Positions 1-7,303 are shown, numbered from the stretch's first letter. The stretch is DNA of 41,286 bases from Nitrospirota bacterium (GCA_040754395.1 JBFMCL010000024.1:1-41286); one strand, 5' to 3'. A program made the numbers and translations. The notes: generated by a model from the sequence alone, not told the origin.

Positions 1-81
1 CTCTTTGTACCACTCTTTTGAATACTCTCTACTTGTTCCATCGATGACACTCCTTTCGTCTAACCCAATTTGGAGTGTCAC
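1..81 (-). CDS. Possible 5' end of a mobile-element ORF, cut by window edge
   Basis: An open frame on the minus strand can start at a GTG (79-81) and stays open to the window edge, giving 27 residues that include SVIDGTSREYSKEW. I do not recognise the family. It begins about 45 bases beyond the point where the neighbouring helicase fragment loses homology, so it may belong to the DNA inserted there, for example a transposase start. There is no convincing ribosome-binding site and the frame is very short, so this is a weak call. Adjacent sequence to the left of the window would settle it. Confidence 0.22.
   Translation of the reverse strand, partial: MTLQIGLDERSVIDGTSREYSKEWYKE
45..80. repeat. 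9-bp inverted repeat at the helicase break
   Basis: TGACACTCC at 45-53 is matched perfectly by GGAGTGTCA at 72-80, with an 18-base loop. It lies about 45 bases from the point where the SNF2 helicase frame stops making sense (near 126). That position would suit an insertion-sequence end or a hairpin at the start of an inserted gene. No T tract follows on either strand, so it is not an obvious terminator. Confidence 0.4.
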
Positions 82-90
82 CCTATTTCC

Positions 91-483
91 CTAATTCCTT
101 GGTATCATAAACTGGTCGTTAGGACAAGCAATGAGAATTCCTTTACCTGGTGAATTAAGAAAATTGATAACAGGTTTAAATTGGTAAGGGTAAAAATCTG
201 TATTTGTAGTCTCCATGCTATAAATCAAATTAGCAAGTCGACCACTGAGACGAATATAGGTAAGATTTTGTCTAAGGTCTGCTGCTCGGCCAAACTTGCC
301 AGCAGCTAATAGTTTTAGAGGATCTGTAATTTTATCTGCAATTTCGAATTGATTTTCAGGTACGAAATGTGTTTCGTCGGGGAAAACTACTTCCCAGACT
401 AAGCGGCCAGCTCGCTCTCGGTGTTTTCCAGTTAAAACGCCGATACGCCCAGGATCAGCAATAAGTCTGACTCTTGTTCCCAC
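91..483 (-). pseudogene. Truncated SNF2-family helicase N-terminus (DrmD/RapA-like)
   Basis: The first ~119 residues look like the start of long SNF2-type helicases found in defence islands (DrmD of DISARM and relatives). There is a small barrel-like start (GTRVRLIADPGRIGVLTG, then VVFPDETHFVPENQFE), the stretch DPLKLLAAGKFGRAADLR, and YSMETTNTDFYPYQFKPV leading into GILIA. In intact members GILIA runs directly into the Walker A region (DEVGLGKT). Here it is replaced by eleven unrelated residues and a stop, with the break near 126. No ATPase motif remains, so the product cannot be a helicase. The start is a GTG at 483 with no clear ribosome-binding site. The family match is from memory of conserved wording; the SNF2 class is fairly secure, the DrmD assignment less so. 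Confidence 0.72.
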
Positions 484-506
484 TTCTAACTTACATATCC
501 CTATTT

Positions 507-641
507 TTATAATTTTTTATTAACTTTATACTTGTTAGCATTCTTATGAAGATAATTTATGTGATATGCATATTTGTGCCAATAATTATTAATAATTTCA
601 AGCAAGTCGAGGCGTTCACTTGCGGTTGTCCCCTCATCCAT
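507..641 (-). CDS. Small ORF, 44 aa, upstream of the helicase remnant
   Basis: ATG at 641 opens a 44-residue frame containing SERLDLLEIINNYWHKYAYH and a basic, Lys/Asn-rich tail. AGGAAGGAG lies upstream, though about 12 bases from the ATG. The stop is 23 bases before the GTG of the helicase remnant, so the two could once have been cotranscribed. The middle of the frame is similar at DNA and protein level to the end of the 147-residue frame at 1448-1891 (RLDLLEII versus HCPLLQII), which argues that both derive from one coding family. I do not recognise that family. It may be the tail of a larger, now broken, gene. Confidence 0.35.
   Translation of the reverse strand: MDEGTTASERLDLLEIINNYWHKYAYHINYLHKNANKYKVNKKL
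569..629. repeat. Diverged 61-bp repeat, copy A
   Basis: An ungapped alignment with 1438-1498 gives about 43 identical bases of 61. Shared blocks include CATATTTGT, TTAATAATTT and CTTGC. Both copies read through as related peptides on the minus strand, so this is probably an old duplication of coding sequence rather than a structural repeat. Confidence 0.55.
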
Positions 642-693
642 ACCAAAGGGCTTCTCCTTCCTTTATCAGCAATACAATGGACAACAATTCCTT

Positions 694-724
694 AAAAAAG
701 CCCCTCGAATTCACAAGGGGCTTT
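694..724 (-). terminator. Rho-independent terminator of the HU gene
   Basis: On the minus strand the stem AAAGCCCCT / AGGGGCTTT (arms 716-724 and 697-705, 10-base loop) runs straight into a T tract (694-699 complement). It lies 23 bases past the HU stop codon. This is a textbook intrinsic terminator, and the HU gene is evidently a single-gene transcript. Confidence 0.93.
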
Positions 725-746
725 CTGGTCAATATCTTCATTGCCC

Positions 747-1019
747 TTACTTCACTGCATCCTTGAACGCCTTGCCAGCAGAGAACTTCGGCAGTTTTCG
801 TGCCGCAATCTTCATTGTTGCGCCAGTCCGCGGGTTCCTTCCGGTCCTTGCTTTTCTCTTGGCAAGCGAGAAGGTGCCAAACCCCACGAGAGAGACTTTT
901 TCTCCCTTCTTGACCGCTTTGAAAATTGCCGTGAGCGCTCCCTCAAGCGCCTTTGCCGCACATGCCTTTGTACACCCTGATGCCGCTGCCATTTTCGCAA
1001 TCAGATCCGCTTTTGTCAT
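747..1019 (-). CDS. hup: HU/IHF family DNA-binding protein
   Basis: A 90-residue histone-like protein that binds and bends DNA as a dimer in the nucleoid. Family marks are the N-terminal helical dimer part (MTKADLIAKMA), the conserved VSLVGFGTFSLAKRKAR turn into the beta arm, the arm itself with GRNPRTGATMKI, and the C-terminal KFSAGKAFKDAVK. Length and order match HU exactly. A GGGGGG ribosome-binding stretch precedes the ATG. The N-terminal half is unusually rich in Ala and Cys (GCTKACAAKALEGAL). The gene has its own consensus promoter (1068-1096) and terminator (694-724), so it is monocistronic. It is a normal core gene sitting between two pieces of decayed DNA. HU versus an IHF subunit cannot be decided from sequence alone; HU is likelier. 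Confidence 0.95.
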   Translation of the reverse strand: MTKADLIAKMAAASGCTKACAAKALEGALTAIFKAVKKGEKVSLVGFGTFSLAKRKARTGRNPRTGATMKIAARKLPKFSAGKAFKDAVK

Positions 1020-1067
1020 TTCACTGCCCCCCTCTTGAAGATATGTTGGTAGATACGCATTGAAACG

Positions 1068-1096
1068 ATTGTATGAAAAGAAAGGATGTCTGTCAA
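1068..1096 (-). promoter_or_regulatory. Sigma-70 promoter for hup
   Basis: On the minus strand TTGACA (1091-1096), a 17-base spacer and TACAAT (1068-1073) form a near-consensus promoter. The predicted start is near 1061, leaving a leader of about 40 bases before the HU start codon. Confidence 0.85.
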
Positions 1097-1437
1097 GGGA
1101 TGCGGAAGAGGATGCTGTTCCTCTCAGGGGGAGGGCGGTAATTATTGGGAAGGTGGAGCTTCAGGGGAGTATGGAATTACGCTCCTATTTCTTCTTTCCT
1201 TGCGGGTAAGCTTTTGGGGTCAGCCCTTGAATCGTGATGAATATGCATTGTGTTGGAGCCCACTCTCAATTTCTGTTTGCACCCAACAAAGCTAACACGA
1301 CTTGATAACCGTTTCTTTCTGTGGTTCTATCCCCCGTTCCTTGGAAAGGAGATACTAGGGTCAGGTCTTGTTTCTTGATTAACATGGCCAATATCTTCTC
1401 AAAACGTTTTCTATCATCTAAATTTTGCTCCGACATA
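1097..1437. other. Intergenic debris with two GGGTCAG...CTTG motifs
   Basis: No convincing gene lies here. The motif GGGTCAG followed by CTTG three bases or so later occurs twice on the plus strand (1217-1228 and 1358-1370), about 141 bases apart, with partly matching flanks (a further TGAT and AA-ATG). GGGTCAGGTCTTG resembles sequence I recall at the edges of REP-associated Y1-transposase (RAYT) elements; that is memory and unverified. A 56-residue minus-strand frame (1266-1436, beginning MSEQNLDDRKRF) is open but has no recognisable family or ribosome-binding site. Confidence 0.4.
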
Positions 1438-1498
1438 CATATTTGTACTAGTAATGTTTAATAATTTGAAGTAAAGGACAATGTTCCCTTGCAGGTGT
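1438..1498. repeat. Diverged 61-bp repeat, copy B
   Basis: Partner of 569-629 (about 70 percent identity, ungapped, same orientation). It covers the last 17 codons of the 147-residue minus-strand frame and its 3' flank. In this copy a stop codon interrupts the peptide that continues in copy A. Confidence 0.55.
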
Positions 1499-1891
1499 TA
1501 GAAATAGCTTGAAACGGAAAGCTTTATCCTCTCTTGCTGTATAAGTTTCTTCATTCTGGTATCTTATTTCGACTTCATGGGCCTCTTGATATTTTTCACG
1601 TATTTGTTGTATTTCTAATGCATGTGTTCTTATATATTTGGAGGTGGTCGGGGAATTTTGTAGAATCTGTTTAGAATTCGTTCGGCAGCAAATGCCACCA
1701 GAGCCTTTACAGACCACCCCGATGATTTTCATTCCCTCCCTTACCCGAAAGGGGGCGTTTCGAGTAAATTTGCCCACCTGAAAAGCCCGAAAACCATCGA
1801 TTTTGTTTGCTTTATTGACATTTGCAGGGTAGAATTTTGCCCAAAAGGAATGCCAAAGGAGTAAAAATATTAGCACCATCTCACATGGCAA
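1448..1891 (-). CDS. Hypothetical ORF, 147 aa, probably decayed
   Basis: This frame is open for 147 residues but I recognise no family. The first part is hydrophobic (MVLIFLLLWHSFW) without a normal signal-peptide layout. The middle has a Cys-rich patch (VVCKGSGGICCRTN). The last third is charged and probably helical (EIQQIREKYQEAHEVEIRYQ). The C-terminal peptide matches the small ORF at 507-641, which suggests that only the last part was once coding. No ribosome-binding site is seen. The frame lies between tRNA-Val and the HU gene in low-GC sequence, where integrated elements commonly decay. Treat it as a remnant unless homologues turn up. Confidence 0.25.
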   Translation of the reverse strand: MPCEMVLIFLLLWHSFWAKFYPANVNKANKIDGFRAFQVGKFTRNAPFRVREGMKIIGVVCKGSGGICCRTNSKQILQNSPTTSKYIRTHALEIQQIREKYQEAHEVEIRYQNEETYTAREDKAFRFKLFLTPAREHCPLLQIIKHY

Positions 1892-2000
1892 AAGCGGTAG
1901 GTATTCTGGATAACACGCTTAACGAAAAAACGATTAGCACAAAAATAGCACAATTTGTGAGCTGAGTTGAATAAGAGATCGAGGCAAGTTATTGATTTAA

Positions 2001-2075
2001 TGGTAGGCGCGAAGGGGATTGAACCCTTGGCCTCTTCCGCGTCAAGGAAGCGCTCTCCCACTGAGCTACGCGCCT
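2001..2075 (-). tRNA. tRNA-Val (anticodon GAC)
   Basis: The minus strand folds into a complete cloverleaf. The acceptor AGGCGCG pairs with CGCGCCT, followed by A and an encoded CCA. The D stem is GCTC/GAGC, the anticodon stem CTTCC/GGAAG carries the loop TTGACGC, the variable loop is five bases, and the T stem AAGGG/CCCTT carries TTCAATC. Anticodon GAC reads Val codon GUC. Length is 75 bases with CCA. Decayed accessory-looking DNA begins directly after its 3' end, as happens beside tRNA attachment sites. Confidence 0.96.
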
Positions 2076-2087
2076 ATAGAAAAAACT

Positions 2088-2117
2088 ATTTAACCTGAAT
2101 CCGGTAAATCTTGTCAA
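2088..2117 (-). promoter_or_regulatory. Promoter for tRNA-Val
   Basis: On the minus strand TTGACA (2112-2117), an 18-base spacer and TTAAAT (2088-2093) precede the mature tRNA 5' end by about 12 bases. The -35 box lies inside the second arm of the hairpin at 2108-2129. Confidence 0.55.
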
Positions 2118-2129
2118 GGCTGACAAGAT
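2108..2129 (-). terminator. Hairpin after ndk, shared with the tRNA promoter
   Basis: ATCTTGTCA (2121-2129 read on the minus strand) pairs perfectly with TGACAAGAT (2108-2116), with a four-base loop. It begins five bases after the ndk stop codon. Only three T residues follow, so it would be a weak terminator; it may instead protect the mdh-ndk mRNA 3' end. The same bases supply the -35 box of the tRNA-Val promoter. Confidence 0.5.
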
Positions 2130-2133
2130 GCAA

Positions 2134-2547
2134 TCAGTGAATCTCGAGGGCTGAAAAGAAATACGGTATTTCGTAAGCAGCCGATTCCTTCGAGTCCGAT
2201 CCGTGGACGATATTATGTTCAATGTCTGACGCAAAGTCAGCCCTGATCGTGCCGGGAGCGGCGTCCTTCGGGTTTGTCGCGCCCATGATCTCCCTGACCT
2301 TTGCAATTGCCTGCTCTCCTTCAACGACCATCAGCACGACAGGCCCTTCGGACATGAACGCGGTCAGGCTCCCGTAAAAAGGCCTGTCCTTGTGCACGAT
2401 ATAAAACCCTTTTGCCTCGTCTTCGGACATGCGGATCATCTTGATCGCCGCTATTCTGAGGCCGGCCTGCTCAAACCTCCTGATTACTTCACCGATGACG
2501 TTCTGTTTTACCCCGTCAGGCTTGACTATTGATAATGTTCTTTCCAT
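2134..2547 (-). CDS. ndk: Nucleoside diphosphate kinase
   Basis: Transfers the gamma phosphate of ATP to nucleoside diphosphates through a phosphohistidine, balancing NTP and dNTP pools in the cytoplasm. The 137-residue protein starts [13 protein letters not shown] and carries the active-site motif NIVHGSDS with the catalytic His at about residue 115, plus the [13 protein letters not shown] nucleotide-binding segment. The frame is open 18 codons further upstream, but the ATG at 2547 has GGAGGG just before it, matches the family start, and leaves an 11-base gap from the mdh stop. It is the second gene of an mdh-ndk unit. Length and motifs are normal. Confidence 0.96.
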   Translation of the reverse strand: MERTLSIVKPDGVKQNVIGEVIRRFEQAGLRIAAIKMIRMSEDEAKGFYIVHKDRPFYGSLTAFMSEGPVVLMVVEGEQAIAKVREIMGATNPKDAAPGTIRADFASDIEHNIVHGSDSKESAAYEIPYFFSALEIH

Positions 2548-2558
2548 GTTCCCTCCGT

Positions 2559-3485
2559 CTATATCGACAGCTTTTTTATCAGGGTTGCGACCGATGCGCA
2601 TGATTTCCTGAACTGCGCCTTTTCCTCTTTCGAGAGTTTCACCTCGACAACTTTTTCCGCCCCGTCTTTTCCGAGGATGACCGGCACCCCCATGTACAAA
2701 TCCTTTACCCCGTATTCCCCGTTCAAATAGGCGGCACAGGGGAGAACCCTTTTTTCATCCAGCAGGATGGCCTTGATCATCTGAAAGGTTGATGCCGCAG
2801 GGGCATAATAGGCGCTGCCTGATTTCAGGTATGCGACTATTTCCGCACCACCGTTCCGTGTCCTTTCTATCAGTGCCTGGATCTTTTTCCGGGGCAGCAG
2901 CTCAGTCAGCGGAAGTCCTTTCACTGTCGTGAACCTCGGCAACGGGACCATATCGTCCCCGTGGCCGCCGAGCACAAGCGCCTCGACGTCTTCGGGAGAA
3001 ACCTTCAGTTCCCAGGAAAGAAACGCTGAAAGCCTTGCGGCGTCAAGAATGCCGCCCATGCCCAACACGCGCCTGCAGGAGAATTCAGTGGTTTTCCACG
3101 CGAGCTGTGCCATGACATCCATGGGGTTTGTGACTATAAGGAGGATGCTGTTCGGTGACAGAGGCGCCACTTCGCTGCAGACCCCCCTTACGATGTTGGC
3201 GTTTGCATGGAGAAGGTCATTCCGGGACATGCCGGGTTTTCTTGCAAGCCCTGCGGTAATAACGATGAGGTCTGAACCTGCGGTATCGGCATAACTGTTC
3301 GTCCCCAGTATCGCGGATGAGGAATTCCAGAGAGGACAGGCCTCTGCCATATCAAGCGCCTTCCCCTGAGGCATGCCCTCCACGATATCAAACAGGACTA
3401 CGTCAGCCAGCCCGGACTGCACGATAAGCTGTGCGGTTGTCGCGCCGACGTTTCCGGCTCCTATGACCGAGATCTTCTTTTTCAT
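2559..3485 (-). CDS. mdh: Malate dehydrogenase (LDH-like type)
   Basis: NAD-dependent interconversion of malate and oxaloacetate in the TCA cycle. The 308-residue protein has the Rossmann motif GAGNVG (9-14), the Asp at about 34 that prefers NAD, the substrate-loop arginines in [12 protein letters not shown] (82 and 88), NPMDVM (120-125), an Arg near 151 and the catalytic His in GGHGDDM (about 175). The Arg at the substrate-selecting loop position indicates malate rather than lactate. This is the short LDH-like class used by many anaerobes. Its promoter lies so close to the ATG that only about five leader bases are expected, and no ribosome-binding site is visible. It heads an mdh-ndk transcript and lies near two other TCA genes. 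Confidence 0.95.
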   Translation of the reverse strand: MKKKISVIGAGNVGATTAQLIVQSGLADVVLFDIVEGMPQGKALDMAEACPLWNSSSAILGTNSYADTAGSDLIVITAGLARKPGMSRNDLLHANANIVRGVCSEVAPLSPNSILLIVTNPMDVMAQLAWKTTEFSCRRVLGMGGILDAARLSAFLSWELKVSPEDVEALVLGGHGDDMVPLPRFTTVKGLPLTELLPRKKIQALIERTRNGGAEIVAYLKSGSAYYAPAASTFQMIKAILLDEKRVLPCAAYLNGEYGVKDLYMGVPVILGKDGAEKVVEVKLSKEEKAQFRKSCASVATLIKKLSI

Positions 3486-3496
3486 TGAGAACTAAA

Positions 3497-3526
3497 ATTA
3501 TAAAGGATAGGATGGGATAATGGCAA
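3497..3526 (-). promoter_or_regulatory. Promoter for mdh-ndk, almost leaderless
   Basis: On the minus strand TTGCCA (3521-3526), an 18-base spacer and a perfect TATAAT (3497-3502) stand only 11 bases from the mdh ATG. With a normal start point about seven bases past the -10 box, the mRNA would carry roughly five leader bases and no Shine-Dalgarno sequence. Confidence 0.7.
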
Positions 3527-3551
3527 GGAACATCATGCAAAATGCAGGGGA

Positions 3552-4856
3552 CTAATCTTCGACAGGGTTTTCGGAGAGCTTCTCGAGCTTTACTTTTGCG
3601 ATCCTCCTGCCGACCATTTCCACGATTCTCAGCTTCATGTTGTCCGCAATGATCTCGTCGCCCGGTTCGGGTATGCGCTGAAGAAAGGTGACAATAAACC
3701 CGCCAAGCGTTTCGTATTCGGGCGACTCAGGTATCTCGATCCGGCAATCTTCCTGGAGGTCCCTGATGCTGATCGAGGCATCTATGATCATTGTGCCGTC
3801 ACCAATATGAATGACAGGACTCTCCACATCAAATTCATCCCTTATCTCGCCGATAATCTCCTCAATCAGGTCTTCCAGCGTCACCAGGCCCGAAACCGCT
3901 CCGTACTCGTCTATGACGATGGCCATATGGACACGTTTCCTCTGCATTTCTTTCAGTAAGGAACTGATTTTCAGTGTTTCCGGAGCAAACAAGGGCGGTT
4001 TGACAATCCTCCTGACGATTACGTTCTCCGACATCAGAAGGGTGTTGAAAAAATCCTTTGCATGGAGGATTCCCCTGATATCATTGATATCTTTTCCGAT
4101 TACCGGATACCGGGAAAATTTTTCCTCGAAAATGATATGCTTCACCTCATCAATCGGCATGTTGATGCCGATCGTGACCATTTGGGGGGATGGCACCATA
4201 ACCTCTTTCACGAAGATGTCAGTGAAGGCGAACACACTGTGGATCAGTTCTTTCTCCGCTGCCTCGAAAATGCCCTTTTCTTTCCCTTCCTCTATCAGCA
4301 TCTTGATTTCTTCTTCCGATATGTATCCTCTTTCACGGAATGCCTTTTTCCCGAAGGGTTTCAGCAGGATATTCGTGCTTGCGGTCAGGATTGTGACGAA
4401 TACGCTTGCAAGTTTCGAGAATTTTTCTATTTTCGGCGCAAGAAAAAGGCCCACTGCCTCGGGATGGGAAAGGGCTATCGATTTCGGGATCAGCTCACCC
4501 AGCACCACGGAAAAATAGGTGATAATGATTGCGACAATCGCGATGGACACAGCGTCGCTGGAGGCGGCGATGATAGAGACCGGTACCGTTTCGAGAAACG
4601 GCTTGAGGAACCGGATAGCCACTGCACCGCTGATCGCGGAAGCAAGCGCCACTGCCATGGTGACCCCGATCTGGATTGTGGCGAGGAATTTTTCAGGGTT
4701 CTCCCTCAGCCTGCCAAGAGATTCGGCATTCTTCCTGCCTTCGTCGATCATCTGTTTTATGCGCGTTTTCCTGAGGGTGACGACGGCGATTTCGGCGGCG
4801 GCAAAAAAACCGTTCAGGCAGATGAAAATGAGTATGATAACGATATCAGACCACAT
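3552..4856 (-). CDS. CNNM/CorC family membrane protein (HlyC/CorC)
   Basis: A 434-residue inner-membrane protein of the CNNM/CorC family, linked to Mg2+ (or Co2+) export and once annotated as hemolysin. Domains in order: a DUF21 transmembrane region (about 1-190) with an N-terminal helix (IVIILIFICLNGFFAAAEIAV) and further hydrophobic spans; a CBS pair (about 200-335) with VKEVMVPSPQMV and HMAIVIDEYGAVSGLVTLED; and a C-terminal CorC_HlyC transporter-associated domain (about 345-425) with YETLGGFIVTFLQRIPEPGD. Length is usual. The CBS pair would sense ATP-Mg in relatives. The leader contains a strong hairpin (4872-4903) ending 15 bases from the ATG. The gene follows isocitrate dehydrogenase on the same strand after 129 bases. 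Confidence 0.92.
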   Translation of the reverse strand: MWSDIVIILIFICLNGFFAAAEIAVVTLRKTRIKQMIDEGRKNAESLGRLRENPEKFLATIQIGVTMAVALASAISGAVAIRFLKPFLETVPVSIIAASSDAVSIAIVAIIITYFSVVLGELIPKSIALSHPEAVGLFLAPKIEKFSKLASVFVTILTASTNILLKPFGKKAFRERGYISEEEIKMLIEEGKEKGIFEAAEKELIHSVFAFTDIFVKEVMVPSPQMVTIGINMPIDEVKHIIFEEKFSRYPVIGKDINDIRGILHAKDFFNTLLMSENVIVRRIVKPPLFAPETLKISSLLKEMQRKRVHMAIVIDEYGAVSGLVTLEDLIEEIIGEIRDEFDVESPVIHIGDGTMIIDASISIRDLQEDCRIEIPESPEYETLGGFIVTFLQRIPEPGDEIIADNMKLRIVEMVGRRIAKVKLEKLSENPVED

Positions 4857-4871
4857 GGATCGTTACGGGCA

Positions 4872-4903
4872 AAGGGTCTGCAGAGCTGTCTGCGCCGACC
4901 CTT
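4872..4903 (-). promoter_or_regulatory. Strong hairpin in the leader of the CorC-family gene
   Basis: On the minus strand AAGGGTC (4897-4903) pairs with GACCCTT (4872-4878), and inside it GCAGA pairs with TCTGC around a four-base loop, with a small internal loop. There is no T tract, so it is not a terminator for the upstream icd gene. It sits 15 bases from the start codon and could affect translation or mRNA stability. Confidence 0.45.
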
Positions 4904-4985
4904 AGTCTGCTGTGAGGGAAAATGTCCTTGTCCGCAGTTTTATTGGGAGGTTCTTTTTTTTGTGAGTCACTTTCCATTATGCAGA

Positions 4986-6062
4986 TTACTTTAGTCTCTC
5001 GATTATGGCGTCTGCCATGCCTGATGTTGTTGCGGCAGTCGGGTCATCGGGAGCAGGCTTCAGGTCATATGTCACATGCCTTCCTTCTGCCACGACAGAG
5101 GCTACGGCTGATTCGAGTCTGCCGGCTGCGTCGAGTTCTCCGAGATGTCTGAGCATCATGACACCTGAGAGTATCATAGCAAGGGGATTGACTTTATTCA
5201 ACCCTTTGTACTTCGGCGCGCTGCCGTGTACCGGTTCAAATACCGCATATTCTCCGCCGAGGTTCGCACCCGGGGCAACGCCAAGTCCGCCGATCAGGCC
5301 GGCTGCAAGGTCGGATACCACATCTCCGTAAAGGTTTGGCAGCACGATGACATCATACAGTTCGGGTTTCTGGACGAGCTGCATGCACATGTTATCAACG
5401 ATCCTGTCTTCGAACTCGATATCGGGATACTGCGCAGCCACGGCCCTTGAGGTTTCGAGAAAGAGGCCGTCGGAATATTTCATGATATTCGCTTTATGTA
5501 CCGAAGTAACCTTTCTCCTTTTATTCTTGCGGGCATACTCAAACGCGAACCTTACGATCCTTTCCGTCCCGAATACGGATATCGGTTTTATGCTGATGCC
5601 CGAGTCGTGCCTGATCTGCTTTCCGGTCAGTTCATGAATCAGGCCGATTACCTTTCTTGCATCCTCCGAGTCTTTTTCAAATTCTATTCCTGCATAAAGG
5701 TCTTCGGTATTTTCCCTGACGATAACGAGATCGACAGCATCAAAACGAGTCCTGACACCCTTGAATGTCCTCGAAGGCCTGAGGCAGCAGTAGAGGTCGA
5801 GCACCTGCCTGAGCGTCACATTCACGCTCCGGAAGCCTGTTCCCACCGGCGTGGTGATGGGCCCTTTAATGGCGACCCTGTTTTTCTTGATGGAATCAAG
5901 CACTCTCTGGGGCAGAGGGGTTCCCTCCTGTTCGAACACATCAAGCCCCGCTTCCTGGATATCCCATGTGATGGGAACCCCGGTCGCTTCGATTACGCGC
6001 CGCGTTGCCTCTGAGATTTCGGGTCCTGTTCCGTCTCCGGGGATGAGGGTAATGGTATACAT
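4986..6062 (-). CDS. icd: Isocitrate dehydrogenase, NAD type
   Basis: A 358-residue member of the isocitrate/isopropylmalate dehydrogenase family: oxidative decarboxylation of isocitrate to 2-oxoglutarate. It begins [13 protein letters not shown] and has the isocitrate-type substrate motif [10 protein letters not shown] (Ser79, Asn81, Arg85), [13 protein letters not shown], and the metal-binding [18 protein letters not shown]. The S-N-R pattern separates it from isopropylmalate dehydrogenases. The short length is typical of NAD-type archaeal and anaerobe enzymes. Its ATG shares one base with the TGA of the synthase gene upstream, so the two are translationally coupled. The partner enzyme makes citrate (or homocitrate); with isocitrate specificity here, citrate is likelier. 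Homoisocitrate as substrate is the main alternative. Confidence 0.88.
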   Translation of the reverse strand: MYTITLIPGDGTGPEISEATRRVIEATGVPITWDIQEAGLDVFEQEGTPLPQRVLDSIKKNRVAIKGPITTPVGTGFRSVNVTLRQVLDLYCCLRPSRTFKGVRTRFDAVDLVIVRENTEDLYAGIEFEKDSEDARKVIGLIHELTGKQIRHDSGISIKPISVFGTERIVRFAFEYARKNKRRKVTSVHKANIMKYSDGLFLETSRAVAAQYPDIEFEDRIVDNMCMQLVQKPELYDVIVLPNLYGDVVSDLAAGLIGGLGVAPGANLGGEYAVFEPVHGSAPKYKGLNKVNPLAMILSGVMMLRHLGELDAAGRLESAVASVVAEGRHVTYDLKPAPDDPTAATTSGMADAIIERLK

Positions 6063-7303
6063 CAGATGTCCACCTTGAGGATCTTCTTCACCGTCTCAGG
6101 ATACGTCGCGATCAGCTTCAGCTCATCGTCGGTGAGCGGCTTCTGCGTGTGAAGATTTGAATACTGCACAAGCTCGAGCACCTTTCTTGCCTCATTGTCG
6201 TCATGGAAGTGAATCCCGAGCTTGTCATAGACATGCCTGAACCCTTTGATGCCTCCATACTCCCCGGTTGTTATGATCCTTCCGGTTTCTGCAAGCTCAG
6301 GTTCGCCCCTGCCTACATCCTCCGGGTCATAGAGTTCATAATTGCGCCTGTCTTTCAGCGCGCCATCCGCATGTATCCCTGATTCATGGGCGAATGCGTT
6401 TGCGCCTATCCCCGGCTGGTTGATCGGTATCGGAATATTGAATGCATAGGAGGCATATTTGCCGATCTTCCACGCCATCTTGAGGTCAATATGCTTGTCC
6501 AGAGGCAGCTTGTCTTTCAGTCCCTGGGAGAATTTCAGCGCGAGTATTGTCGAAACAAGGTCGCAATTGCCGCAGCGCTCCCCGAACCCGTTGACGGTGG
6601 TATTGATATAAGTATCGACACCTGCTTCAATCGCCCCCTGTGCTCCGGCAACAGAAACCGCCTCTGCCATGCCAAGGTCATTGTGGCAGTGCATCTCGAG
6701 GGGAAACTTCGTTGCAAGCGCCAGCGCCTTTGCCCTTTCATAAATGGTGATCGGGTCGTCCGTCCCCAGTGTATCGCAGTATCTGAAACGGTCTGCCCCG
6801 GCCTCTTTTCCCGCGAGGATGAACTCGATCAGCCTCTCCAGCTCTGTTCTTGATGCATCCTCCGCATTAATCCCGACGGTTTCGGCGCCGAGTTCCCTTG
6901 CTGTCTTGACCGCCTCAACAAGAGACTGCGTGATGTCCCTGAACGTCTTTTTTCCCTGGAATTTGCCTGATATCATGATCTCTGACGTAGATACGGAAAT
7001 ATTGATATGCTTGAGATCAGGACAGTTTTTGAAGCTCAGCCTTACATCCTCGGGGATCGCCCTGCACCAGCCCTCGAGGTGTATCCTTTTGATGGCCCCG
7101 AGTTTTACCAGCTCGAGGTTTGCATTGATGTAGTTGATTTCGTGCTTGAGCGTGGGAAAGCCGATCTCGCTCTGGAATAAGCCCATCTCATCGAGATAGA
7201 TATTCAGCATCGTCTTTGCGAGTTTCGGGAGGAGAATCCGGGATGTCTGGACACCGTCCCTGTTTGTTACGTCGATCAGATATACTGTACCTTTCATCTG
7301 CAT
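6062..7303 (-). CDS. Probable Re-citrate synthase (homocitrate synthase family)
   Basis: A 413-residue DRE-TIM-barrel acyltransferase that condenses acetyl-CoA with a 2-oxoacid. Visible marks are [10 protein letters not shown] (catalytic Arg15, Asp16, Gln19), SEIGFP, the metal-binding HCHND (His205, His207), [13 protein letters not shown], and the HESGIHADG segment in the C-terminal part. The TNRDGVQ start, rather than the TLRDGEQ usual in homocitrate or isopropylmalate synthases, resembles the Re-citrate synthases described in Clostridium and Desulfovibrio. The gene overlaps the icd start, and mdh lies nearby, so citrate formation from oxaloacetate fits best. There is no lysine or leucine gene around it. 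The enzyme family is certain; the substrate is inferred. The ATG at 7303 has only a modest AGAG upstream. Confidence 0.85.
   Translation of the reverse strand: MQMKGTVYLIDVTNRDGVQTSRILLPKLAKTMLNIYLDEMGLFQSEIGFPTLKHEINYINANLELVKLGAIKRIHLEGWCRAIPEDVRLSFKNCPDLKHINISVSTSEIMISGKFQGKKTFRDITQSLVEAVKTARELGAETVGINAEDASRTELERLIEFILAGKEAGADRFRYCDTLGTDDPITIYERAKALALATKFPLEMHCHNDLGMAEAVSVAGAQGAIEAGVDTYINTTVNGFGERCGNCDLVSTILALKFSQGLKDKLPLDKHIDLKMAWKIGKYASYAFNIPIPINQPGIGANAFAHESGIHADGALKDRRNYELYDPEDVGRGEPELAETGRIITTGEYGGIKGFRHVYDKLGIHFHDDNEARKVLELVQYSNLHTQKPLTDDELKLIATYPETVKKILKVDI

Noticed and set aside
1086-1295. 69-residue plus-strand frame
   Set aside because: Low-complexity Gly/Cys start, no ribosome-binding site, overlaps the hup promoter region and repeat-like motifs.
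4062-4994. 310-residue plus-strand frame opposite the CorC-family gene
   Set aside because: Shadow of a well-conserved minus-strand gene, rich in Asp/His/Arg with no recognisable motif.
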